Positions 44,104 through 56,070 of a stretch of 64,000 bases of DNA are shown here, in pieces. Positions within the stretch are counted from its first letter, which is position 1, and each line of letters opens with the position of its first letter. The notes beneath the pieces are model-generated. The model saw only the letters and a program-made list of their open reading frames with translations, made no database searches and was not told the origin of the DNA. The position numbers and the translations under genes are program-made. Location of the stretch: NCBI GenBank assembly GCA_014218235.1, contig CM024755.1, positions 102,466,948 through 102,530,947 of the forward strand. The letters run 5' to 3'. The DNA is from Colocasia esculenta (taxonomy: Eukaryota > Streptophyta > Magnoliopsida > Alismatales > Araceae).

Positions 44104-47100
44104 TGTAACGACCCGACCTCCTGGACCCCGCCAGGGACCCCCGAAGGTCGCGCCGCCACCCACGGATCCGAAGACCCGGAAGGGTTAGAATTTAATCCAG
44201 TGAGATATGCAATGAATTAAAATAACTATAAGAAGAAAGACTGTACATTAATAAATAATTAAGTACAACATGTCCCAAATAAAAGTACACGTAGAGAAAG
44301 AAGGCGCAGTCCTTAAGGGGCACATCCCGAGGACTTGCAAAAAGGCCACTCTCAACTCATGGTACAAGCGCTCATGCTCACGCTCACAACTCACACTGCT
44401 AGCAACACACGGCGAACAAGCTGCCACCACGACCGTCCGGCAATGAACTCCTGGGACAGCGAGTCCCTACCTAAAGAGAGTAGGCGGTGAGCCTCGGTAC
44501 AAGGCTTAGTAGGGATAACCAGTCCCTTACCAGCCAGAGCAGTAGGAACTCCAACAAGTGGAAGCAAAACTACTCTACAAAGTAGTAAAGTGAGAAATGC
44601 CTACCACAAAGTACTACCAAAACAGTGGAAATAGAGAAACGCTTCGACCACAACCCGGGTCAGGCCAAGCACGACTCCCGCAGAACCAGCGGAGTCGAAC
44701 ACATGCGGAAGCAACTAGAGCAATGCCACGACCCACAAGCAGGGTTGGGCCAGAGCAACACAATGCGGAAGCAAACCCTCGGCACACACCCGCCGAGGCA
44801 AAGAAGCTCACGGAACACCGGAGCAAACACGTGAGACCAGAGTCTCACGACACAAGCACCAACATACCGGACCTCTACGAGGCCGGGAAGGAACAACCAG
44901 GTGTCACCTCGAGAGACACCAAGCAACCAAGTGAGAACAAACGTCTCACCACAGGCATGGCCACCTCAGACCTCCACAAGGTCGAGGGCCCACAAGCAGA
45001 ACCACCCTGCACCTCGGACACTCCACGAGGTCAGGGAAACCACACACTCCGGTGCCACCATGGACGGCACCAAGGAACGGGTTACTAAAACAACAATTGG
45101 GTGTCTACAAAAGGCACCCCGAGAGAACCAGCAGAATGGATACAACTAAACACGACCCACGAGGCCAACCGACAAAACCCAAGGAAGCGAGACACGGCTA
45201 GGCTACAACCACCATGTAAACCAGGGCAACGAGAACACAATCTCGGAAACAGTGTGAAACACCGTCACAACAAGAGCAACCAAGCCACCGCCACAGGCAG
45301 CTAAGAGGAAGACACACAGTCCACACCTCTAGCACACCGGCCGCTGACTCTCGCCTACAACCTCCCCGGTAGAGTGAGGCTAGCGAGTCATAGCCATGAA
45401 CACAACCACAACACAGCAGTCTGACCAAACAGCGGCCCCACGTCTGACCTCCCTATGTGGCTCCGGAACCAACGCAGAGTGAGTCAGTGAGACGGACTAG
45501 CTGATCTGCGCCGAATGAGCACCACAACAACCTCGGCGTCCCAGACCTAGCTAAGGAGCTCTAAAAATGATAGAAGCCATTGTCCCCACCATTTTCCCCT
45601 ACTGCTTCGAGTCCGTAACTCGAGCACGCTCGCCGCCCAGAGAAACTGCCTCTGACACAGGCGCGTGGGTATGGGGGTCCCAGGTAACAATAACAACCTG
45701 TCTCGCGGACAAGCCCTCAAGTGCCTAGCACCGGACGAACAGAGAACTGGCGTGGCAACCACCAACAGAAATAGCACAGTTGGGTTGTAACCAAGATAAA
45801 CCCAACAGGCACGAGCACGCACGGTACCCCTTCCTGGAATAACTTCCAGAAGGGCCATCAGCCAACACCGGCACACACGGCACTGCCCGAGAAACTCGGA
45901 ACACCACTAAACATCACAACAACCAACACTATTCTAATAATCGATTGGCAGCCATACCATCGATTATTAGATAAGCGCGAGCCTCCTAGTGACAACGCTA
46001 GGACACGACCACATAGGTGTCACCTTCGGTCACTGAACGTAGTGAGCCAACCTGCCGCGTTCCCTACCAGAAGGTCCAAAGGGCAAACGCTGCCCTGGGG
46101 CACAAGCCGACATGCCAAGCAGGCCAAGGAAAAACACAAAGCGACTAAGATATGTCGCACCCTCTTGGGCCGTCGTGATAGCATCGCGATGGGCAGAGCA
46201 ACCGCGACAACGACCAAGTCACGATGGGCCCACGCGTCACGACAACTGCTTATAGTGATGGGGCAGCCTGCCGCGACACCAAGCTTGTCGCGACGGCCAA
46301 CCAGGTCAAAACACGACCCTTATCATGACGGCCACCCGCGCCGCTATAAGGTCACGTCCGACTAGGGCGACACCTTCTCTGATGTTGCGACGTGTTCGGC
46401 AGTCGCGACATCAACTGGAAGGCCGACCACTGGGATGCTCCATCCCGGGGTCCCCCACACGCTAATCGCACACAACCATGGGGAGGGGATCATGGGGAAA
46501 GCATTTAAAACATGCATTCAAAACAAAGGAACTTCCAATCACTCGGATTGGAAAGGGCATAAGAATCCGTACTTCTTTTGAAGACCGAATCCTCCAAAGG
46601 AGGCCTTCTCCATGCACAGCCGCCTCCTCCTCGCTCCCACGACGCCGCTCCATGCTCCGCACGAGCCTCCGGCGCCACCACAAGCCGAACTTCAAGAGAA
46701 GATGAGAGGGGAAGCCTCTCCTCCTCGGAGGGAAGAAGGAAAGGGGAGGAATGGCAAAAGAGGGGAAGGGAAAGCTGGCCAAGGCTTTTAGCTTGCGTCT
46801 CCCCAAATGCGATGGGGCGGGGCGTTGCGTTACCAACCATAACACGACGGCCGCCCCCACCGCAACCAGAACGCGCCCCACCTGGGCGCCGCGATGGCCT
46901 AACAGGTCACTCTGACCCGCCTGCCACTCTGACTGGTGGAAGACGCCTGGCAGAAGACCAAAAAGTGAAACCTTTGTCACGACCCGTTGACCGGCCGCGA
47001 CAAGAACGCGACGCGACCACTGGTCGCAACCTAGATGGCTGTCGCGACAGGCAACACCGTCGCGACACTAACGCTTCGCCAATGCCGGACACGTTAGTGG

Positions 47101-47149
47101 CCAGCCATCCCACACGCAACCGGAATGTCGGAAAGCCCGAGATGTTACA
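44104..47149 (-). repeat. Left LTR of element C (3' LTR)
   Basis: It starts TGTAACGACCCGACC and ends GAGATGTTACA. It is collinear with the right LTR throughout. It is GC-rich, with a GTCGCGAC array (about 46150-46420) and a perfect hairpin (45934-45970). Open frames inside it show no domain and arise from the GC-rich composition. Confidence 0.92.
45934..45970. other. Perfect 12-bp inverted repeat in left LTR C
   Basis: CTAATAATCGAT and ATCGATTATTAG flank a 13-base centre that can add GG/CC pairing past a bulged T. It is AT-rich inside a GC-rich LTR. Confidence 0.75.
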
Positions 47150-49674
47150 ATACATCGAACAAAAAAATAATTTCATCCTCGAAAACAAGGGCAAAACCCG
47201 GTCAGAGAAAGCGACAGGTGCAAAGGGACTACTAAGTCGTACCACGACTTCCCGGTGGTCAACACCACATCCTCACCACAAAGGGAGTGCCAAACTAGAC
47301 ATCCGACAGCTCACGGAGCGCACAACAATGGCGCAGAGCACACAAACAGATGTCGACAACTCCACAGGCAAGGCGTGCACCAAGCCGACCAGAAAACACT
47401 AAAACCGCCAGCCGAAAACCACACGTCTGAGCCCTCAACAGACCACGCCGTTGAGACCAACTGGTCAGTAACTCCTTTTGTCCCTAATGACTAGACAGAG
47501 GTCCCAGCTATTGACGGCAACCAAGGAAAAATGCCAAGAGGTCATCTGCAAGACTCTGCTGAATGGCTCCACACATCTAGAAACAGTTAGCAATCAGGGC
47601 AAGGCCAAACGAGAGTTTCTTAATGGTGACCCAACGCCAAGCAGAAAACACGCATGTGGAGAAAACCACGGCAAGCAAAGCAGTGCCCACCAGCACCACT
47701 AGATCTCAACCAGATCATCCTCGTGGTCCGACAAGGACACACAACAACTGTGGAGCCACAGAGAGCTAAAACACCCGCTCCACAGGCACAGGCACCGAGG
47801 CAAAACCAAAGAAGACATCAGATGTTGGCAAGGCCAAGCAACTCAAGACGTCAGCAACCGCACGGAAACGAAACAACTGCAGAGGTCGAGGGTAGCACGT
47901 CGACCTCAAAAAAATCCAAACCAAAATAGGGTACCCCAATCGAGCACCCACGCTCCCCAAGGCGAGAGGGGAAACCAAGACACAGGCCACGACCAAAGCC
48001 TGGCATACCACCGATAGGGCTACCTAGACAATGCAAAGCAGCCACCCCACAACGGTAATGGTACAGCCACAAGGCATCAGCCAGCACAAGGTATCCCAGA
48101 GGCGGAAATCTCAACACCTCGAACACCGAGCAAACTCACGAAGCGATGCACGAAGCTTATGATCAGGACACACGGCCCACACACGGTGCTAACACAAGCA
48201 CCAGGAGCCACCCAAGGTACAACACAATGCACCTAGGCTCCAGACGGCACAAAACAAACCACTCGAACACGAGCACATGGTGCCACCACAAGCATTAAAA
48301 CTAGGCAAGATGCAACACAGTTGCACCAACGGCCGAAATAACATGGCTAACAGGAAGGACTCTCCACAAGAGACCTCCCAAAAGCCACCCGCAAGAAGTC
48401 GCAAGCCAAAAAGGGTAGAACAGGCCATACTGGCCCCAACCCTCAAGGCACAAGACACGAAGCAACGAATGAAAACATGCTCAAGGTATAGTACCCAACT
48501 ACGCCAACAACCTGAAACAACTTATGGCCAACCGGAAGGGACTCTCCCCTAGAGACCCATAAGAGAAACAAGCGAAAAACTAACAGCTTCAAGAGCGCAA
48601 CAACCCTATTGGCTCTTAGAAGTGCGCAAGCACAGGGCACCGCTCCTACCACCACAGGTGAGGAGGGCCACACACCAAACAGCGACAAGTGCCTCCCGAG
48701 CACAGCCGAGGCACGAGAAAAACATGCACTGAAACGATGCTTGCACAAGCAAGCCCAACAGAAGAACACCCAGTGCCGCCTCACACTGAACACAGGGCAT
48801 GCTGCCCTACATCATCCAGTCAGGCGACAAGAAACCAGCACAGAACGGAACGCCACAATAGGTACATCACTACCTATCGTACCACAAGAAAAACAACGCG
48901 CACGAGGGGAGCGACCAGCTCAACCTCAAGACAGCTCCAGGGGAGGGACCTTCACCACAAAGGTCGCCACAATGTGCGACATTGTACCAAATGCCATGTG
49001 AAAGCACCACCACCCTGAGCAACCCACAGAAAGTAGAGGAAGAAGGCACACAACCGGCCTCTCCCTCACCCGAAAGAGGAAACAACGATGTGAGGCTAGC
49101 ACTCCCACAAGAGGCACAGCTAGCTAGACACCCATGGCACTCACCAAGCCACCATCTGGCAGAGCCCACAGGGCACGAGAAACTAAGCCCACCTCCCGAT
49201 CCTAGGGACACACGAAGTCCCACTAGCACAACTGGGAAACCCGAAAAATGATCAGGAAGACAAACTAGCTAGCACCACGACCAGACACACGGTCAGAGGT
49301 ACCACACCTTGACCGAAAACGCCCAGATAGACTGTAAAAAGAATAGTCCAACCGGCAACCACGATAGCTCATCTCCACAGAGAGAGAGCATCAACAAAAA
49401 AAACAACACAAGGCAGCTTGGGGAGGACCTCCACCCAAAGCGCCAAGAGCCGTTCTGGAAACCATCCCCAGAACACAGCCCAAACAAACGGCCAACAGAG
49501 AGAACACAATAGACAATGGAAGCAACACAACTGGTTCTGGGAGAAACATCCACCATAACCACCAAGGTGCCGTTCTGGGGAAAACCCACCAAAACACAAC
49601 AGCCAGCACAACAGCAGCATACCTCAACCCTGAGGTAGCACAACAATTGGCAGAAGCAAGCCAGAACAGTCTTG

Positions 49675-49945
49675 AGAGGAACCTTACTAGGACAACAACC
49701 AACAATTATGGGAAACTGCACCAGAACACAGGGCAACCAAGCGATGCACCTCAACCTCGAGGGCAATGCAATGGCAACCAACCAGACAACAGAGACCTCA
49801 AACCAAAGAGGCAACACAGTGGAAGACTTCAACGAGCACAGAAGTAGTCCCAGAGGGAGAGGAACTCTCACTAGGACAACAACAAACAGTTCTAGGAATC
49901 ACCACCAAAACACAGTAGTCAAGCGATGTACCTCAACTAGAGGCA
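49675..49945. repeat. Imperfect 183-bp direct repeat in C interior
   Basis: GAGGAACCTTACTAGGACAA at 49675 and GAGGAACTCTCACTAGGACA at 49858 begin matching units of about 90 bp, both with AAGCGATG.ACCTCAAC. Confidence 0.65.
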
Positions 49946-50224
49946 ACACCGCAACAACCAGAAACGAGCACAACAAAGTTCTGGGGGAAACCTCACCTCC
50001 ACCAGAACCAACAGAGAAGAACTCCGGGAGCACCTCACCAGAGTTCACAACCAGCCAGCACAAGGCCAACAACAACCACAACCAGGTGCCGCAGCGCTCA
50101 AACAGCGGTGCAACACAGCCCACAAGCATCTTCTTAGCTCGAGCAAAGATGCCGACTGAGCAGAGCACAGCGCCCAACGACACACAGACACGCAAGGCCA
50201 AACACACAGCCAACAACACACACA

Positions 50225-50326
50225 CCCCAACAACAAGGGGACATCCAACAAGGACACACCCCAACAAGAAGGGGACATCCAACAAGGACACACCCCAACA
50301 AGAAGGGGGCAGCCAACAAGGCAAGG
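50225..50326. repeat. 34-bp tandem repeat, three copies
   Basis: The unit begins CCCCAACAA and ends AAGGACACA; copies at 50225, 50259 and 50293, with the third slightly changed. Confidence 0.85.
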
Positions 50327-50658
50327 ACACCTTCTACTGGTTCCGCAGACCACAACCCTGCACCGGTAAAGGCCACACCACACGTAGGCTCTCTCAGCCT
50401 TCGCGACACACCCACACGGACGCGCAGGCCGACGACGAACCCAACCAAAGCATGAGTGAACCAGCAACCACGCTCGAAGTATGCGCACCCAGCAACAACA
50501 GCAACACACTCGGACCCTGCTGGGAAGCTAGCCACCTGCAACAAAGAGCCAAGTGCTCACTAAAAGTAACTCTACACAGACGGGTCAGCAGCGCACGAGT
50601 ACCTTTCTTTGGGACAGCCATAGTTATTAACCCATTACAAATCTCGTTGGACCCCTGA

Positions 50659-50670
50659 GCTCTGATACCA
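50659..50670 (-). other. Primer binding site, initiator Met tRNA, element C
   Basis: TGGTATCAGAGC on the minus strand, one base from the right LTR. Confidence 0.9.
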
Positions 50671-52480
50671 CTGTAACGACCAACCTCCCAGACCCCCGCC
50701 AGGGACCCCCGAATGTCGCACCGCCACCCATGGATCTGAAGACCCGAAAGGGTCAGAATTTAGTCCAGTGAGATATGCAATGAATTTATATAACTATAAC
50801 AAGAAAGACTATACATTAATAAAGAATAAGTACAACATGTCTCAAATAAAAGTATAGGTACAGAAAGAAGGTGCAGTCCTTAAGGAACATACCCCGAGGA
50901 CTTGCAAAAAGGCCACTCTCAACTCACGGTACAAGCGCTCACACTCACAACTCACACTACTGGCAACGCACGGTGAACAAGCCGCCACCACGACCGTCCG
51001 GCAATGAACTCCTGCGACAGCGAGTCCCTACCTGAAGAGAGTAGGGGGGTGAGCCTCGGTACAAGGCTCAGTAGGGATAACCAGTCCCTTACCAGCTAGA
51101 GCAGTAGGAACTCCAACAAGCAGATGCAAAACTACTCTATAATGCAGTAAAGCGAGAAATGCCTACCACAGTGTACTACCAAAAAAGCGGAAATAGAGCA
51201 ATGCCTCGACCACAACCCGGGTCAGGCCAAACACTAGTCCCGCAGAACCAGCGGAGTTGAACACATGCGGAAGCAACTAGAGCAACGCCACGACCCATAA
51301 ATAGGGGCGGGCCTGAGCAACACAATGCAGAAGTAAACTCTCGGCACACACCCGCTGAGGCAAAGAAGCTCACGGAACACCAGAGCGACCACGTGAGACC
51401 AGAGTCTCACGACACAAGCACCAACATCCCGGACCTCCATGAGTTCGGGAAGGAACAACCAGGTGTCACCCCTAGAGACACCAAGCAACCAAGTGAGAAC
51501 AAATGTCTCACCACAGGCACGGCCACCTCAGACCTCCACAAGGTTGAGGGCCCACAAGCAGAACCACCCTGCACCTCGGACACTCCACGAGGTCAGGGAA
51601 ACCACACACTCCGGTGCCACCACGGATGGCATCAAGGAATGGGTTACTGAAACAACAGTTGGGTGTCTACAAAAGGCACCCCGAGAGAACCCGCAGAATG
51701 GAAACCAATAAACACAGCCCACGAGGCCAATAAACACAGCCCTCTAGGCTACAACCACTGTGTAAACCAGGGCAACGAGAACACAATCTCAGAAACAACG
51801 TGAAACACCATCACAGCAAGAGCAACCAAGCTACTGCCACAGGCAGCTAAGAGGAAGACACACCGTCCACACCTCAAGCACGCCGACTGTTGACTCCCGC
51901 CTACAACCTCCCCAGTAGAGTGAGGCTAGCGAGTCACAGCCAAGAACACAACCACAACACCACAGTCCGGTCGAACTACGGCCCCACACCTGACCTCCCT
52001 ACGTGGCTCCGAAACCAACGCAGAGCGAGGCAGTGAGATGGACTAGCTGGTCTGCGCTGAACGAGCACCACAACAACCTCGGCATCCCAGACTCAGCTAA
52101 GAGAGCTCTACAAATGATAGAAGCCGATGTCCCCCCCATTTTCCCCTACAGCTCCGAGTCCATAACTCGAGCATGCCCGCCGCCCGGAGAAACTGCCTCT
52201 GACACAGGCGCGCTGGGATGGGGGTCCCAGGTAACAGTAACAACTTGTCTCATAGACAAGCCCTCAAGTGCCAAGCACCGGGCGAACAGAGAACTGGCGT
52301 GGGAACCACCAACAGAAACAACACAGTTGGCTTGTAACCAAGATAAACCCAGCAGGCACGAGCACTCACGGTACCCCTTCTAGGAACAACCTCCAGAAGG
52401 GTCGTCGGCCAACGCCGACACACACGGCATGACCCGAGAAACTCGGAACACCACTAAATAGCACAACAACCAATGCTCTT

Positions 52481-52517
52481 CTAATAATCGATTGGTAGCC
52501 AGACCATCGATTATTAG
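52481..52517. other. Perfect 12-bp inverted repeat in right LTR C
   Basis: The stem is identical to 45934-45970. The centre differs at two bases (T for C, G for T), so the arms are kept where the centre has changed. Confidence 0.75.
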
Positions 52518-52702
52518 ACAGGCGCAAGCCTCCTAGCGACACCGCTAGGACACGGCCACGAAGGTGTCACCTTCGATCACTGAACGCAGCGAGCCAACCT
52601 TCTCCGTTCCTTACCAGAAGGTCCGAATGGCAAACGCTGCCCTGGGGCACAAGTCGACATGCCAAACGGGCCAAGGAAAAACACAAGGTGACTCAAATAT
52701 TG

Positions 52703-52943
52703 TCGCACCCGCCTAGGTCGTCGCGATAGCATCGCGACGGGCAGAGCAATCGCGACAACGACTGAGTCGCGACGGGCCCACGCGTCGCGACAACCGTTTG
52801 TTGCGACGAGGCAGCCTGCCATGACACCAAGCTTGTCGCGACGGCCAACCAGGTCGCGATGCGACCCTTATTGCGATGGTCAGCCACGCCGTGATAAGGT
52901 CGCGTCCGACCGGGGAGATGCCTTCTATAATGTCGCGACGCGC
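52703..52943 (-). repeat. GTCGCGAC array with 17-18 bp period (LTR C)
   Basis: Taking the T of TCGCGA as position, copies stand at 52732, 52750, 52767, 52785, 52801, 52819, 52836, 52854 and 52871, steps of 16-18 bp. More copies lie at 52703, 52721, 52900, 52923 and 52941. Decayed copies such as TTGCGAC and CATGACA keep the register. Confidence 0.7.
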
Positions 52944-53697
52944 TCGGCGGTCACGACATCAATTGGAAGGCCGACCGCCGGGATGCTCCATCCCGGGGTC
53001 CCCCACATGCTACAAGCACACAACCACGGGGTGGGGATCATGGGGAAAGCATTTAAAATATGCATTCAAAACAAAGGAACTTCCAATCACTCAGATTGGA
53101 CAAGGCACAAGAATCCCTACTTCGTTTGAAGATCGAAACCTCCAAAGGAGGTCTTCTCCATGCACGGCCGCCTCCTCCTCGCTCCCACGACGCCGCTCCA
53201 CGCTTCGCACGAGCTGTCAGCGCAACCATGAGCCGAACCGCCGGAGAAGATGAGAGGGGAAGCCTCTCCTCCTCGGAGGGAAGAAGGAAAGGGGAGGAAT
53301 GCCAAAAGAGGGGAAGGGAGAGCCGGCCAAGGCTTTTAGCCTGCGTCTCCCCAAACGCGACGGGGTGGGGCGTCACGTTACCAACTGTAACACGATGGCT
53401 GCCCCCACTGCGAACAGAACGGGCCCCACCTGGGCGCCGCGACAGCCTGACAGGTCGCTCTGACCCGCCTGCCACTCTGACAGGCGGCAGACGCCTGGCA
53501 GAAGACCAAAAAGCGAAACCTTTATCGTGACGCATTGACCGGCCGCGACAAGAATGCGACGCGACCACCGGTCGTGACTTAGATGGCTGTCACGACGGGC
53601 AGCACCGTCGCGACACTAACGCATCACCAATGCCGGACGTGTTAGTGACCAGCCATCCCACACGCAGCCGGAAAGCCGGAAAGCCCGAGATGTTACA

Positions 53698-53820
53698 CGT
53701 CTGACACAGTGGACGCATTTTATAACGATGTGTACAGTCCAAACAAGACTTAACGTGGAGAAGCTAAATCGCGTCCACCTATGTGGTCGCGTTTAACATT
53801 GAATCGCGTCGGGGTATCCT
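53698..53820 (-). repeat. Outer family-F LTR, third segment
   Basis: It starts with the right target copy CGTCT of element C and has CG-rich motifs (TCGCGTC, GTCGCGTT) like the family-F dyad region. It ends where LTR D begins. Assignment rests mainly on position. Confidence 0.6.
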
Positions 53821-55828
53821 TGTTAGATCGAAATGGCACTAATGATGTCCTAGAGGGGGGGTGAATAGGACTTCTTGTGCTTTTAAAATTTTTCTCTGAA
53901 ATTAAACAACACTAAATAGAACTGTTAGAAATTAGTGTAGTGTGTGATTCAAGTGTAAGTTGGCGGAAACAATCACACAATTGCACAAAGAATTTTATCC
54001 GGGTTCGACCCTTCCCACATAGAAGTCCTACGTCTAGTCCTCAAGCTAACCACTTAAGATTTCACTAACTGCCAAGAGAACTTGTCCTTCTCTCACCCTT
54101 AAGAGGAATTACAAGCCCACTTACTCCCACGCAAGTCTTCCCTCAACAGGAGTACAAAGCTACCTTTTACAAGGTCTTCCCTACACAGGAGGGGAACAAT
54201 AGGAACAAATCTCCTGCTGAAATTACACAGATAAAATTGTAAAGACACTTGTGTGTTTGCCCCAAGAATGAGCAAACACACCTAATTTAGAAAGGAGAAA
54301 ACAATAGGAGTTACAAGTAAGATACTTTTTGAACTAAAGGGGGTGGATTAAGGAATATCAATAACAATTGCCTCCTAATACAAGACTTCTGTGAAGAGGA
54401 GAGCTTGGGGATTTTTTTGAATGATGAGGCTCTCAATGTTGTAGCTCAGTTGAAGGCTTGAAGAAATCTCTGCTAGCAGAAGACAATAGTGAATTGAAGA
54501 AGTTGCTAGCTGGTCTCCAAAAACTTTAAGTGTCTTTCTTTTCGAACTTTGGCTTCTTTCATATCCTCTAGAAGAAAGTATCCATTTGAAAATGGTCGTT
54601 AGAGATCTGGCCGTTTAAGGAGAGACCTTTGATCCTTTGGATACTGATTGAGGTTGTTGTCCATAAGTCCTTCTGCCTTTTTTTAGCTTTCCAACGGCTT
54701 CAGACAAGGCTTGTAGCTTCATAGCTTAGAGTTCAAACTCCAATTAATGTTCTGTGAATGCTCCATGCTCAAAACGTGCTCAATAAATGTTCTATAGCAA
54801 AGACAAGACAAACAGAAAGAATACCTCCATGCTTTTAAGGTAGGTGAGTCATAGAAGATATGTAAAATATAGAATCCTTAGACAGACAAGCTTTCAGGCC
54901 AATAAAAGAGAGACAGATAGTTGCACCAAAAAGTAAGCTGTGGGTCTGACAGTGGTAGGTGAACCTCTGTCAGATACCCATGCGTCTGGGGAATGAAGAT
55001 TTGGTCTGCTGTCATAAAGCAAGAGACCAATTTGAATAAAAGTTTCAAATATAATCACAAACAAGTTTAGAAGATTATTTAGAGTATAATATGTCTCATC
55101 TTGTCAAAAATATTAAAATAATAATGACCTAATAGAATATAAATATTCAACAATCATATAGGAACCACATGTTTTGTTAAAGATTATTAAGCAGATGAAT
55201 CACCACAAAAACAAAAGGTATCCTGACAACACAATAAAAGTATAAGTACATAGACTGTCAAAGAAGTCGGATTCACAAGAAGGTGTAATTCAACTCTAGA
55301 AGTCGGAGTCAGAATCATGAAGACACACCTTGACATTCGATTCTCAGAAGTTGCAGTGAAACATATAAGATTCCACTGTAAGAAGTCAGATATATGTGCA
55401 TTCGACTTCCATAGAAACAAGATGGATACTACGACTTTTAGGAGTCAGAGAGTGGCATTCGACTTCAGAGAGGTCGAGTTCAGAACTCAAGACTTAGAGA
55501 AATTAAACTATGTAAAGTCAGAGTCAACAGTCGGATTCAGTATGATATACATAGAGTAGTTTGTGGACTTAGAAAAAATTCGAGGTAAACTTGCATACTG
55601 TAATTTGACTTCTGAAAGTCGGAGAATAAATTTGAAGTATAATACATATAGTAGTCTGTGGACTTAGAAAAAGTTTCGAGAGGAAGTTGTTCAAAAATAT
55701 TTTCTATGTTATATGTATTAGTGTATTTAATTTGTAAAGAGTCTTTTAAAAGGTTTTGTCATAGCAAAATCACAATGTTATAAGAATTTAAAGTATTAAA
55801 TGATTTTCTTAGGGGTAGTTGCTCAACA
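53821..55828 (-). repeat. 3' LTR of element D
   Basis: On the element strand it starts TGTTGAGCAAC (55828) and ends CGATCTAACA (53821), 2008 bp. The C-tract landmark is at 53849-53865. Dyad motifs lie at 55263-55622. No gene is seen. Confidence 0.88.
55263..55622 (-). repeat. GAAGTCGG/CCGACTTC dyads in U3 of D
   Basis: At least a dozen copies or variants of GAAGTCGGA and its reverse complement, for example at 55263, 55299, 55382, 55401, 55456, 55528 and 55607. Many form inverted pairs with short loops, such as GACTTCTGAAAGTC at 55607-55620. Spacing is less regular than in A and B. Confidence 0.55.
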
Positions 55829-55830
55829 AT

Positions 55831-55846
55831 TCTCCCCCTTTTTGTT
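55831..55846 (-). other. Polypurine tract of element D
   Basis: AACAAAAAGGGGGAGA on the minus strand, two bases before the LTR start. Confidence 0.85.
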
Positions 55847-56070
55847 AATGACAAAACTTTTAAATAAATAGTGAAAAAACAAATTAATATGCAAACATAT
55901 GATCTTCTGAAGATTTTAGATATTTGTTTCTCACTTCTTTCTCCCCCTTTGTGGCATTAACATAAAAGGTAACAGAATGAAGGAGAAAGGAGATGAATCT
56001 ATATCCAGAAATAGAAGTAGGAAACAGATATTGTATTCATAAACTGAAATATTCAAGTACATAAGAGTGT

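Larger units (their letters stand above)
47150..50671 (-). other. Non-coding interior of element C
   Basis: The plus strand is rich in A and C and poor in G and T for most of 3.5 kb, so the element's sense strand is G/T-rich. Long open frames on both strands, including 328 codons at 49672-50658 plus, are low-complexity and have no domain. Imperfect repeats of about 183 bp and a 34-bp tandem repeat lie in its 5' half. No clear polypurine tract is seen at the left LTR. Confidence 0.75.
44104..53697 (-). mobile_element. LARD-like non-autonomous LTR element C
   Basis: Two direct LTRs (3046 and 3026 bp) flank 3522 bp of interior DNA. A Met-tRNA primer site beside the right LTR sets minus orientation. 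Flanking 5-bp copies are CATCT (44099-44103) and CGTCT (53698-53702), differing by one CG-to-CA change. No gag or pol domain is found in any frame. Long LTRs, a long non-coding interior and a valid primer site fit a large retrotransposon derivative. The LTR ends TGTAACATC...GGTCGTTACA resemble Del/Tekay elements, so a chromovirus probably moved it; that is inference. Confidence 0.85.
50672..53697 (-). repeat. Right LTR of element C (5' LTR)
   Basis: It starts TGTAACGACCAACC and ends GAGATGTTACA. Compared with the left LTR, many C/T and G/A differences and some small deletions are visible, so the insertion is old. It carries the hairpin at 52481-52517 and the dyad array at 52703-52943. Confidence 0.92.

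Noticed and set aside
46578..47402. A 274-codon open frame across the end of left LTR C
   Set aside because: It crosses the LTR boundary, is GC-rich low complexity, and the counterpart in the right LTR is interrupted differently.
49293..49871. A 192-codon minus-strand open frame in element C
   Set aside because: Same strand skew seen from the other side: Leu, Val, Cys, Trp and Gly-rich, without domain or plausible start context.
49672..50658. A 328-codon plus-strand open frame in the interior of element C
   Set aside because: Its composition (Thr, Asn, Gln, Pro, His) follows from the A/C-rich strand, which lacks stop codons. It contains the 34-bp tandem repeat, has no domain and is antisense to the element.
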